Positions 1-9,920 of a DNA stretch of 64,000 nucleotides are shown in pieces (within the stretch, counting starts at the first letter, position 1; every line of letters begins with the position of its first letter). A program made the position numbers and the translations under genes. The stretch comes from Icerya purchasi (taxonomy: Eukaryota > Arthropoda > Insecta > Hemiptera > Monophlebidae). The stretch is taken from contig CM077115.1 of NCBI GenBank assembly GCA_039619475.1, positions 38,202,444 through 38,266,443 of the forward strand, given 5' to 3'. The notes beneath the pieces are model-generated. The model did no database searches. It was not told where the DNA came from and worked only from the letters and a program-made list of their open reading frames with translations.

Positions 1-983
1 ATTATCACGGAGTACAACTGCCAGATGTAAATACATAAAAAATTATTAATCCTTCGTACAAATTACAACACCGAACAATAACAGAAAAATAAAAAAATGT
101 TCAATGCAACGTTAATTACGCGGTAAAACCCTTTTTTAACTGAAGTCAGCTTACCCGAAATTCAAGTTAATCAAAACATAAAATTTTTATGGTATAAAAA
201 ACGTCAAGGAACACTGATCTACAAAAAATTAGCGTGAAACAAATTCACGGAATTTAGGTGGCACAAAATAACTTACTTTATTCAGTACTGAGCTAACGTG
301 GTCTCTCTCATTAACAGCCAGATTTTATGAAAATTGGCCGATTAAGAACATATTCAATAAAGCAAGTTCATTTTTTCGGTAAATCATTGTTTCGTAAAGC
401 AATTGAAGAAAGCAATAATATCATAAAATATCTTACTTTAAAAGAATTTCGCGATGCTGCTCAGCAGAAACATTATGACAAGACAGTTCACAAAAAAATT
501 GGAGACTTTTTTTTGAAGTGCAACATAGTAAATGTAACTTTTATTAACTGGATTTACTTTTTTTCTAATTTACCGTGAAATCCTCCATGGAAGTATCTAA
601 AAAACGTATTACCATAAGGGCTCTAAACTCCTTAATTCGGTTAAAAGTTTTAACGTATCCATATCAAATTGACTCAAAATTAAAATCAAATATTTTTTTT
701 ACACATAAATTACAGTGAAACGGTAAATACAAGTAATTAATTAAAAGAACTTATCTAAAAGTTTTAATAGAGTAACCAGGCAGCAAATAAAATAACTATT
801 TAAATGGAAATATAAACAGTAGCATAAAAAGATATACACACTTTAATGTTTTACCGTGTAAATATACTTACACAGATGTTCAGATCTACCGACAACAACC
901 CTCCAACTTTACATACTACATTACATAAAATAAAATTAAACCACAAATGTTTAAATGTAAAAATACCGAATTCTATAACTCAC

Positions 984-1043
984 AGAATTGTCGTTTTTGG
1001 TGATCAGATCTTGTAATACACGACGTGTTCTCGGACTAGCCAT
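984..1043 (-). CDS. ArfGAP1: ArfGAP1 first coding exon (partial gene)
   Basis: This 60-nt minus-strand exon encodes MASPRTRRVLQDLITKNDNS and is followed directly by a consensus splice donor, GTGAGT. The opening MASPRTRRVLQ is the characteristic start of the ArfGAP1 family, GTPase-activating proteins that stimulate GTP hydrolysis on Arf1 at the Golgi and control COPI coat cycling. In family members the zinc-finger CFECG segment follows almost at once, so the donor sits just before it. I could not find that second exon in bases 1-983, so it presumably lies beyond the left edge. The ATG is the only plausible start. The gene is divergent from COQ4, about 3.5 kb away. Identity rests on 20 residues plus a well-placed donor. 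What is seen is the peptide and donor; family and function are from established knowledge. Confidence 0.85.
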
Positions 1044-2007
1044 TATGTTAAATACGCATCATCAAATTTTGAACAGCATATTGGTGATAATAATTTCCAT
1101 GTAATATACACAATTCACGAATGTTGATATCACATAGTTCTAAAGAATTAGTACGCCAAATCCAGGATCATATTGCAAACTATTAACGTAGCACAAAAAC
1201 AAATTAAACAACATTTTTTATTGGCATTTTACAAAATTAATATTACATAAATAGATCGCGGGAAAATATACAGGTTTATTTTCATTAAGTTCATTGCTAC
1301 GTTTTTCTTACAGTTCTTTTAATTGGTCACTGTTTTAGTTCGCATAAGCTTATCCAAATGAACTATAGGTTATATTTGAAGAAATTAAAAAACCGAAAAT
1401 ACGCAATAAAATAAATGTTTCGATAAAAAGTGAAAATTCAAAAATAAACACAATTCTACTAATAATCAATGTTGATGCAAAAATCATTTAGTACATTGTA
1501 GACATTAGCAAAATTAAGGCTTATTGATTAAGCGGCAACTTAAATAACTAAAATAATGAATATTCTCAACATAATATTCAAGTTTTTAAATGCAGAAGTA
1601 TATTTGAAAAATAAATATATAATTGCAGATAAACCGCGCGTCAATTTTGTAACTTTAAATTAACGAAGAAATAACAGTACAGTTTTGTTATGGTCAATTA
1701 AAACTTGAAAGAAAAACTGTGAGAGAAATTCTCCGATGTACAATATTGAAGATTTTTTCTTTTTCTTTTTTCTTCATTTCACTATTTATAACTAGTTATT
1801 TTGATTACTACACGTCTTGTTAAAAATTCGTGACATGTATCATCAGTTTTGATTTCGATAGATCCTAGGTTAAATTTAGTTCGGATCCATTCGATAATCT
1901 TACAAATATAAAAATCAATAAAAATAGACAAATTGATTTTCTCGCAATTTTAAAATATATAAAATGCAATACATTGCTTAAGATGATAAAATAAAAAACT
2001 TTCATTT
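1044..2007. other. Intergenic, ArfGAP1 upstream side
   Basis: A+T-rich sequence upstream of the ArfGAP1 start codon. It presumably holds the 5' UTR and promoter of that gene, but I see no clear core promoter motif, repeat or ORF. Confidence 0.4.
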
Positions 2008-4200
2008 AAGCCTAGTTTAGACATGTAGAAGTAGTATCGGAGTAGCGAAGGAAAGACTCAATTCTCCTAATTATTTTTTCAATGTAGTTACTATTGATAG
2101 ATTACTAAAATTTAAATGAGTAGAGTGGATACCAGAATGATGAAGTTACCTGTTATTCTATTAATAATTTTCGACCACTATCGAACCTGTATAACGTTAT
2201 AATAAGATTTAATACGGTAAATAATTGGTTCTTTACATTTTAAATTTAAATTTTTTTGAAAATGAAATAGAATGGGAAAGAAACTAGAAATTTAGAGTAA
2301 ATTATAAACAGATTATGGAAATATATGGAATATCTTAAGCGTGGGCGTCGTCAATGGTGGAATGCGGGGGAGCTTCCCCCCCAGGAGCCTTGAAACTTTT
2401 TATCAACTGGCCATGATGAGTATCCATAGGCGCGTAATCATGGACAATTTGAAACACTTTTATAATAAAGTAATAGAACAATTTGCCAGAAACCCACAAA
2501 AATTATGTTTTAATTAAGATTTTATTCTTGTTTAATAAAATATTAAGCCTTTACAACTTATAAATTTCATTTTTCCTATAACTCATATCCTCTTTCTACC
2601 CCCCCCCCCCCCCCCCCGACGGCTGGCAAACTCGGCTCCCCCCTGGCTCATCGACTGACGACACCCTTGATCTTAAGTATTAATTGTAAAGATAAAAATG
2701 AACGAAATGCGGATATGACAATATAATTTGTAGAATGAACAATTATTTTGGTGCACCTAAACTAAAAAAAAAAAAATTAAAAATTTGCTGTGTACATATA
2801 ACTGAGAAGTAAGGAAAACAGAAAATTAAAAGAAATCTGGGTATGGATCGTTCGAAAATTAGCATACCTTCATTAAGATTGTTTACGCTTCAATCTAAAA
2901 CATACATGGGTAGAATTAATAGGAAAGTATACTAATATATTGGCACTGAATTAAAGAAATGAAAAAATAGAAGACTATTAGTTTAACATTATACGTTTAT
3001 ATATACGCACTATTTAGCTTCATATAATGACTAAAATATTTATGTACTGCATCAAAAACTTCTGGAATAAAATTTTTATATAATTGATTTAGAATATTTA
3101 AAAAAGTGTTTTAGTGTTCTATAACTGTTTCCGGTTGTTGGAAAATTCAACATTACCTCTAATTTAAATTTTTCTGTTAACACATCGTTCATTATAGTAT
3201 CCTCTTTTGTTATTTCTAAAGGCATCATATAGAATGGTGCTTCAAAAATTTTCTGGAGTCATCCTTAAATACAGTCCGTATTATATCTTATGCAATTAAT
3301 TCTTTTTTTAATAACTTTGCCCATGCTCCTTGACTTTTTTTTCTTTTCTATTCATTCTTTGTTGATGCTTTTTTTTTTTTCTCTTTTCATTTAAAACATC
3401 AATTACATTTAATAGAAATCCATTTATATTTAATAAGAATTTTTTTCTACAATAGCTTGCCGATCATTCATTATAAAATTTGAATTCGTAATTTATAGAT
3501 TGAAAAGGAGAAAAAAAACTTGTAAATAAATTTAAAAATAGTATGTAGAATAGTAGAGTACACACTCAAACAGAATTCAACCAAAAATGGTAGAGTAGAT
3601 TTAGTTGGAGTTAGCATGCTAGCGCATACTTCACTATTAACTTTACCTATGTAAGCTAGGCTTTAGCGTAAACAATCATAATGAAGGTATACCCATTTTA
3701 TAACTTCCATACCCAGGATTTTTCTGTTTTTCTTATTTCTCAATTATATGTACACAGCGAATTTTTAATTTTTTTTTTTTCAGTCTGGGTGTACCAAAAT
3801 AATTATTCATTCTACAAATTATATTCTCATATCCGCATTTCGTTCATATCTTTACAATTGATACTTAAAATACTCCCCCCCCCCCCCCATATATTTATAA
3901 TCTGTTTATGATTATCCTACTTTCCGACTCCACTTCATTTTTATAAAAATTTAATTCTAAAATGTGAAGAAACAATTATTTACTGTCAAATTAAATTTCA
4001 TTGGTTGAATTTTATTATAATGTTGTGCAAGTTCCGCAACAACGGAAATAAATAGTAAAGTAATTCTACCATTATGCTGTCCACTCTATTAAATTCTAAT
4101 AACCTACTAATAGATGTCTACATTGGTAGAGTAACTAGGAGAGTTAGTTCTTTCTTTCACTACCCTTCTTCTACTTACTTTACTTGTGTAAAGGAGACTT
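2008..4200. mobile_element. Foldback element with long inverted-repeat arms
   Basis: The left arm (about 2008-2960) and the right arm (about 3555-4200) are reverse complements of each other over several hundred bases. For example, the stretch around 2685-2760 (AACGAAATGCGGATATGA) reappears inverted at about 3765-3860, and the outer ends 2030-2150 and 4060-4190 also pair. The loop is roughly 600 bp and has no significant ORF. The outer-end motif AAGCCTAG near 2008 recurs inverted near 3655-3664, so the arms are made of repeated sub-units, as in foldback transposons. A hAT MITE (2340-2669) interrupts the left arm only. I could not find a convincing target-site duplication for the outer ends, so the exact limits are approximate. 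Short ORFs inside are shadows. Confidence 0.75.
2340..2669. mobile_element. hAT-type MITE, 8-bp target duplication ATCTTAAG
   Basis: A 330-bp insertion is flanked by perfect 8-bp direct repeats ATCTTAAG (2332-2339 and 2670-2677). Its ends are imperfect inverted repeats: the left end is CGTGGGCGTCGTCA and the inverted right end is CAAGGGTGTCGTCA. It carries a long C run at about 2600-2617 and no ORF. The opposite arm of the surrounding foldback element (near 3860-3895) holds the homologous sequence with a single, slightly diverged copy of the target, which serves as an empty site. An 8-bp duplication and CA-start termini fit the hAT superfamily. Confidence 0.85.
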
Positions 4201-4505
4201 TATATTGTTGATTCGGACCAACATTTACACAATTGTGGATTTTGCAGAGTATACAAAACAGTTACGAAGTTATGTATTTGCTTCTTGTGTTTAGTCTAAT
4301 GATTTATAGTATCATATAAAAATATCGTGAAATTGTTTAACATCGCGAAGTGAGGAATTTCTCTTACTGTTTTTATATTTTGAAGTCTTAGAAACGCGTA
4401 TCTCACTCTTTACATATAACTTTAATTATCGAGATGAAATTTCAATCGTTTTTTCTTTATTAACCGCAAGTGAAAGTATCAAATTGTGTGCTCTAGAAAT
4501 TGATC
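4201..4505. promoter_or_regulatory. COQ4 upstream region
   Basis: About 300 bp between the foldback element and the COQ4 start codon. It is A+T-rich and should contain the COQ4 promoter and 5' UTR, but no specific element can be assigned. The transposon therefore ends very close to the gene's regulatory region. Confidence 0.3.
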
Positions 4506-5288
4506 ATGTTGAAATCGGTTAATAAAATTTTAAAAATTGAACGATCACTATGTTATCTGCCCCGTGAGTTCGGAGCCGAAGCGAAATCTGTCAATCCGGA
4601 TTTTGAAACCGATTACCAGAAGTTTTACATACCGATTACAAATGTACAAAGATCTTTACTCGCTTTCGGTTCTGCTGTTACGGCTTTAGTGGATCCTCAC
4701 AGAGCGGATATGATAGCAATCGCTGGAGAAACATGGGGTAATTATCCACTAAACTATATGCTGAATCGTATGTTACAAAATTCTGAAGGTGCAGAAATTC
4801 TCCGAGATAAACCGCGTATTAATTCACAGACTATAGACTTAGAAAAATTACGTGCGTTACCGGAAGGAACGTTGGGTAAAGCGTATATAGACTTTTTAGA
4901 TGATAATAAAGTAACGCCGGATTCCAGAGATATGGTGCAGTTTGTTGATGATGTAAATTTAGCTTACGTTATACAACGGTATAGAGAAGTGCATGATTTA
5001 GTACACACTATACTTTATATGCCAACAAATATGCTTGGAGAAGTAACCGTTAAATGGGTAGAGGGGTTGCAGACGCGTTTGCCGATGTGCATTGGAGGTG
5101 GATTATTCGGCGCCGTTCGGTTAGCTCCTAAACAAAGAAAGAATTACGTTCAGTATAATCTACCATGGGCTATAAAAACTGGAATGACGGCTAAATTTTT
5201 TATGAATGTTTATTTTGAAAAAAGATGGGAACAGTCAATGGAAGATTTACATCGAGAACTGAATGTTGAACGATTAAAAATAGATTAA
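4506..5288 (+). CDS. COQ4: Ubiquinone biosynthesis protein COQ4, mitochondrial
   Basis: This is a 260-residue protein read in one exon from the ATG at 4506; an in-frame ATC and TTG precede it but are not starts. COQ4 is a matrix-side inner-membrane component that organises the coenzyme Q biosynthetic complex and takes part in ring modification. The family signature HDxxH(x)11E is complete: H163, D164, H167 and E179 in EVHDLVHTILYMPTNMLGE. Other conserved blocks are visible, such as PTNMLGEVTVKWVE and the C-terminal LPWAIKTG segment. The basic N-terminus (MLKSVNKILKIERS) fits a mitochondrial targeting peptide. Length is normal for the family. No frameshift is present, so the gene looks functional. 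The absence of introns is unusual for a conserved insect gene and leaves open a retrocopy, though no clear poly-A tail or target duplication is seen. Confidence 0.95.
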   Translation: MLKSVNKILKIERSLCYLPREFGAEAKSVNPDFETDYQKFYIPITNVQRSLLAFGSAVTALVDPHRADMIAIAGETWGNYPLNYMLNRMLQNSEGAEILRDKPRINSQTIDLEKLRALPEGTLGKAYIDFLDDNKVTPDSRDMVQFVDDVNLAYVIQRYREVHDLVHTILYMPTNMLGEVTVKWVEGLQTRLPMCIGGGLFGAVRLAPKQRKNYVQYNLPWAIKTGMTAKFFMNVYFEKRWEQSMEDLHRELNVERLKID

Positions 5289-6429
5289 TTGTTACCGTTC
5301 TAGTCTAATTGCTGTGAATGCGGAGTAATGGTATATTAATTCTTGTTTTTTAAATGTCTAATTGTAAGGGTGTATATAATTAAATTAAAAAAAAGTAAAA
5401 TACTATATAAGTTTCCATAAATCATTTCCGCGGCGGATAAATCTTGAAAAGTCAAAAATTGCCTATTCTGTTATTTTATAAAAACAAATTAAGTAAAATA
5501 TTAATACAATTTTTTTTCTATGTAGTAGACTGCGGCGATAGTTTTTTTTTAGCGAGATGTACAAAATTAGATTACCGGGCATAGACGTTTTATTTCAAAT
5601 GTTTGTGAACACGTATAAATTAATGTTTAAAAAAGGCGGAGTTAATTAACCACTATAAAAAGTTTCGGAAAATATTTTAACATTGAGAAATTCTCCTTAT
5701 TTAAATTCTACCAATTTAGCTAACGAAAATTGCATATTTTTTCAACGCTTTAATAAAGAACCTCAACTGAAATATGGGGGGGGGTTATTGTAAAAAATAA
5801 ATTTCGGACCAACCATTAGCATCGCGTTCCGTGTTCTTTGAACTTTACTCATGACCGTTACTAACGTGCTGAAAGGAATTTTTCAGAATTAAAAATAAAT
5901 ATAAAACAAATTATAACAGTATTTGCTGAATTAAAGGTTCGAAGAAGATTTGTTTTCAATAATGGAATTGTGGTTATGTAATATGCCTATCTAATTTAGG
6001 TGTGAACTTTGTTTCTTATGTACATATGTATTATTTTCTGATATACTTTTTTGTGATACAATTAATAAGATGTTTTATTTAACCTAAGGTTATTCCTAAT
6101 TCTTTAGTTTTTTCTTTGTACCATTAATTTAATACCAGTTTATTAAATTTTGTGTCACATATGTTTATTATATTTTTATTTATTTTTTTTAATTAAAAAT
6201 TCTTTTTACCTATTTGGTGTATAAAAAAAAATTATCTTGTTTTTCATTTACTTTTAACAATTGTCGTAAGTTTTTTAAAAATAAATATTTTCGTTATTCA
6301 TAAGTCTTTAATATTAAAATCAAAAGCTATGACCAATGCGTACTGTAAAATAAATAACGAGTTGTTTTTTTTTTTTTTGTTTTCTTTACACTGTGCTAAT
6401 ATATTATCCTAAGCAATGATGTTGACAGA
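5289..6429. other. COQ4 3' flank, intergenic
   Basis: A+T-rich sequence with many T and A runs and a short G run at about 5776-5783. It must include the COQ4 3' UTR; an A-rich stretch lies near 5384-5396. No further gene or clear repeat was seen. Confidence 0.4.
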
Positions 6430-7600
6430 AGTAATGAAGGAAACAGAATAAAATTAGTCTTGCAATTCTAGTGAGATGAAAGATTAGCATTAAGGACTAG
6501 TCGAAATGGTAAACACGATTATAAACAATGAAATGAAATGTACGATTACTGGAGCACATTACGTAGTGTGCAATGCAGTCTAAGTATACACTTCGAACGT
6601 CTTGACGGATTTCCTAAAACTGTAACATATAAACACGACTGATGTTTGGGCTTGAGTTGAGTTCCAATTTTCAGAAAAATCTTTTCTATTGCTCTAAATT
6701 AGCATCGTTAGCAAGTGGTAGATGTAAATCTGAATGCAATGTTAAATTAGAGGTACATTCCGACGCAGATGTTACGGTGTGAAGTGTCTTCGATTGTTCT
6801 CTTTGCATCTTCAACAGATTTGATTTGAAAGCTATACCGTACAATTCCAACCTATATCTCCAGACGGCGGTTATCATTATCAGGTACAGTTTTTGTTTGA
6901 TGTTGTTTAATCTCAAAGCCAATTATTTTTTTTTAGTAGCGTGTATAATAGTTTGGGCCAGTTAACTACATTTTTCTTTTTTTCAAAGATCTGATGACCC
7001 ATATGTAAACCTTCTGTCCGTGTACATGCCAAGGTAACGAATATAGAGTTAGCTTGTGCAATTAAGAAGATGTGTAAATTACTAAGGTAAAATAAGTGAG
7101 TGTTTTTGTATTAATAATCACGATGTGTTAACACTTAGTTGGACTGAATTGTTTTTATATGATTCTGAATAGAGCATATTCCAGATTGAAACTGAATGCA
7201 AGAACCAAATGTAGCTAAGACAGTATGATTGAAACTCGGTATATCGGCAATGTAAATCGAATAGAGTATTGGCACGAGAATACTAGAAATGACTGAGTAC
7301 ATTCTTCTGAGACAGAATATCGTTAACGCGGACAATAAAAATTCTTAATAAGACGAGCTAAAATTAATATTTTTTACCGGGATATTATCGTGTTTGTATG
7401 TTAAATTCATTGTTGCGTGAGTCAAACGCGAACATCGATAATATATATTTGTGTTTATGCAGATATTTTCTAGATTTTAACGTATAGATGAATGCTCTAT
7501 TAGTTGTACCTTGGCGCTGGCTTTACCAAAATATTGAAAAGATACTAGTAATAATAATACTTTCACAAGTTTAGTCACTGCAGGAGAAGCAGACATTGAG
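6430..7600 (-). pseudogene. Jockey-like LINE reverse transcriptase remnant
   Basis: Minus-strand reading frames carry recognisable pieces of a non-LTR retrotransposon ORF2. The frame at 7335-7135 contains LVPILYSIYIADIPSFNHTV, which corresponds to the PQGSVLGPxLYxIY block and the region leading to the YxDD motif. The catalytic ADD itself is destroyed by frameshifts. The frame at 6922-6686 contains AVWRYRLELYGIAFKSN and TLHSDLHLP, corresponding to the conserved C-terminal part (WTYGIxLWG... TLHxDLxIP) typical of Jockey-clade elements. The frames are offset and interrupted, so this is a dead fragment. Its 5' part is lost or too decayed to see beyond about 7600, and the 3' end near 6430 is approximate. 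Confidence 0.75.
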
Positions 7601-8379
7601 AACGAAATCGTCCGACCCATTTTCGGTTTTGTTGATAGAAAGCTTAAGAAGCAATTTCTAACATGATAACATTCGTTCTCCCGTCAAAAATAAAAGCAAA
7701 ATAAAAAACTAACACCAGTTTTTCGTCCAGAGAAGTGTTAAATCAATGCGTAACGGAATCTGAGTAACTTGCAGCTTAGTTATTATGTTTTCTGCGTGAC
7801 GAATTACTCCACATCTGAGAGTAAAAGGTCATCGAATGTAGAAAAAAGTGTTACTAATTAATCTGAAGTAGAGTTAAAGCTTTATGCGATTTGACATTAC
7901 GAAAACCAATATATCCTCTAATAGGTTGGTGAGACATTGGACAAAATAAGTTTATGCGAAGTTGGTTTAAGTCTTTTTCGCTTTGATGAAATCTGAGTTG
8001 TTTGTGATGCCGCCGTGAACTTGTACGAACTCATCGGTAAAATATTGATTTTTAAGACGAATGAAAATCTCTGCCTACTTATTTTCGAAGCGGCTATAAT
8101 ATTTTAACGAGATCATTTAAAGCGTAGATTTGTAGTATCAGTTTTTGCATATTTATTTATTTTTCTAAAGAATTATCTTTAGTTTTTCTGTTATTGATAT
8201 TTTAAAGCGTCTAATTCCTTCGATAGAATATCTAGCACAGTTGATTCGTCCCTTTTCCGACTCTTGATAGAAAATATCATCAGCCAAATGTGTTTTTCAC
8301 TTACTTTCAATCTTTTAGATTTTTCTGTATTGCATAATATCGAATAATGAAATCTTTTTTTTTTCTTTTTTTATAAATT
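7601..8379. other. Intergenic, unassigned
   Basis: No convincing gene or repeat. It may be further decayed LINE sequence upstream of the Jockey-like remnant, but I could not recognise protein motifs here. Confidence 0.3.
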
Positions 8380-9040
8380 CCGTATAATGTACGGAATCCT
8401 AATAAGACGGATAAAATTTAGTAACTCAGGAACGGTTTGACTTATAGTCTTTAAAATTGGATCATAAATCACAATTACGATTCTCTTTAAAACAGTCTAT
8501 AATTCAAGCAGATAATCGATTACTCTGAGCGGTAAAAACACAAAGAAAAAACCGTCAAGAATACATAACATGAAATTTAAAACAATCGCAAAAATCACTT
8601 TAGAGTTTACAACTCTCATCGTCAGTTTAAAAGTGAAAATAAAATGTAAAACAAAATGCAGAAGCTCTTTCATAAATTAAAAAATTACCGATAAAAAATT
8701 ATTTAAGCTCACTTTTTGAGTAAAACACAGCAAAAAAAAGGTACGTTCATGTAAGTAATAGCCTGATTGAAAAAGTCGAGGAAACCAAAATGCGTGTCAA
8801 ACATATGCGTAAAAAAGCGCTTTACAGGAAAAATATAGTCGAGCTTATTATAACTTTATATTTACATCCTCAGGGCACTGAAAGCTCAAAACTTTGGGAA
8901 AAATGTTTTTTCCCCCGGGCATTGATGGAAAGATGTTTTCACGAAACCATATTTTTCATTTACTTTGCGAATATTTCGAAATATGGCTGTTGCTCCCTTT
9001 GCGACGCGAGAATTGTGGTTAAAAATTTCGATTAAGATTA
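8380..9040 (-). repeat. 0.9-kb dispersed repeat, copy 1 (inverted)
   Basis: Reads as the reverse complement of the repeats at about 38037-38965 and 49480-50900. Shared blocks include GGAATCCTAATAAGA at the start, CGGTTTGACTTATA, ACAAAATGCAGAAG and CAAACATATGCGT. A short palindrome (ATTCCGTATAATGTACGGAAT) lies at its beginning. The small open frame at 8790-9035 is only a chance opening in this repeat. No transposase is visible; the type of element is unknown. Confidence 0.75.
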
Positions 9041-9044
9041 AAAT

Positions 9045-9920
9045 TTGGAATTGGTTGTGATAAAGTCATCTATTCTGCGTTATCAATTTCATGCCATAAG
9101 GCCAGTTGCCTCACGAGCGCTTTCGTCAGATACTCTCGTTGAGATTATTCCAATTTACTATATTATCGTGTCTTTATTTCCCCCTCGGTCCTACTCTTTT
9201 CAATATATACACTATCAGTGTGGCTCCTCTTTCTCTAAATTCTTCTTTATTATTTACTAATGACATCCTACTTTTTTCCTCATCTCACGATATTATCCAG
9301 TGAAACACTTAATTCATTTATTACCGCGCTGGAACATTCCCTTTCCTCGACTAACCTTTCTATTTCTCCTACTAAATCTTGTTACGTCGTATTTACACTA
9401 CAGCTTTATAATTCTACTTCTGTCACTCTATCCCTAGTCTATATACCTCTTTCTCGTGCTAATTGTTTTCGTTATCTCGGTATTTTCCTTGACAGTCGTT
9501 TATTCTGCTCCGAACACATCAAATATCTTTCCTCTTCCGCAATCAAAAGGCTAAACCTGCTGAAGGCCCTATCTCCAACTAAATGGGGTGGTGATCTTTA
9601 CATTCTTATTTCTTCTTATAAATCCATCATTCGTTCCAAATTTGATTACTGTTCGTTTTTTTATGGTTGTGTCTCTTTAAGTCCCGACTCTCTAAACCAG
9701 ATGTAATCCAAAATTCTTGCCTTCATCTATGCCTCGGTGCTCTTAAAGTCTTTCCGATTCGAGCGGTTCTTGTTGAATCCAATATGTTACCCTTATTCGC
9801 AAATCCTATTAGGGCTATCATTTTCTTGCTAAACGTTCTCTACTCTTATCCACCCCCACCTTTCCATTTCTAGAAACTGGCGTTTCACTTTTAGGAAAAC
9901 AACCCCTATTTTATCCCTTG
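9045..9920 (+). pseudogene. LINE reverse transcriptase remnant, 3' half of ORF2
   Basis: Three overlapping plus-strand frames together give the C-terminal half of a non-LTR retrotransposon polymerase. At 9106-9303 PLGPTLFNIY and a degraded ADDILL block (TNDILLFSS) are visible. At 9260-9706 LNLSISPTKS, CFRYLGIFLDSRL, RLNLLKALSPTKWG and KFDYC appear in the expected order. At 9667-9873 IQNSCLHLCLGALKVFPI follows. The first D of the active site is changed to N and at least two frameshifts separate the pieces, so the element is inactive. The family differs from the Jockey-like copy at 6430-7600. The 5' part is missing, as is usual for truncated LINE insertions. Confidence 0.85.

Noticed and set aside
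327..578. 83-residue plus-strand frame with somewhat protein-like composition
   Set aside because: No recognisable domain, A+T-rich tail, no supporting promoter or splice context; treated as chance.
2583..2617. Long C run as a regulatory G-quadruplex candidate
   Set aside because: A pure homopolymer inside a MITE, so more likely replication slippage than a functional site.
3681..3911. 76-residue frame
   Set aside because: Lies within the right arm of the foldback element and reads homopolymers; repeat shadow.
8790..9035. 81-residue frame starting MRVKHMRKKALYRK
   Set aside because: Entirely inside copy 1 of the 0.9-kb repeat; the other copies do not keep the frame.
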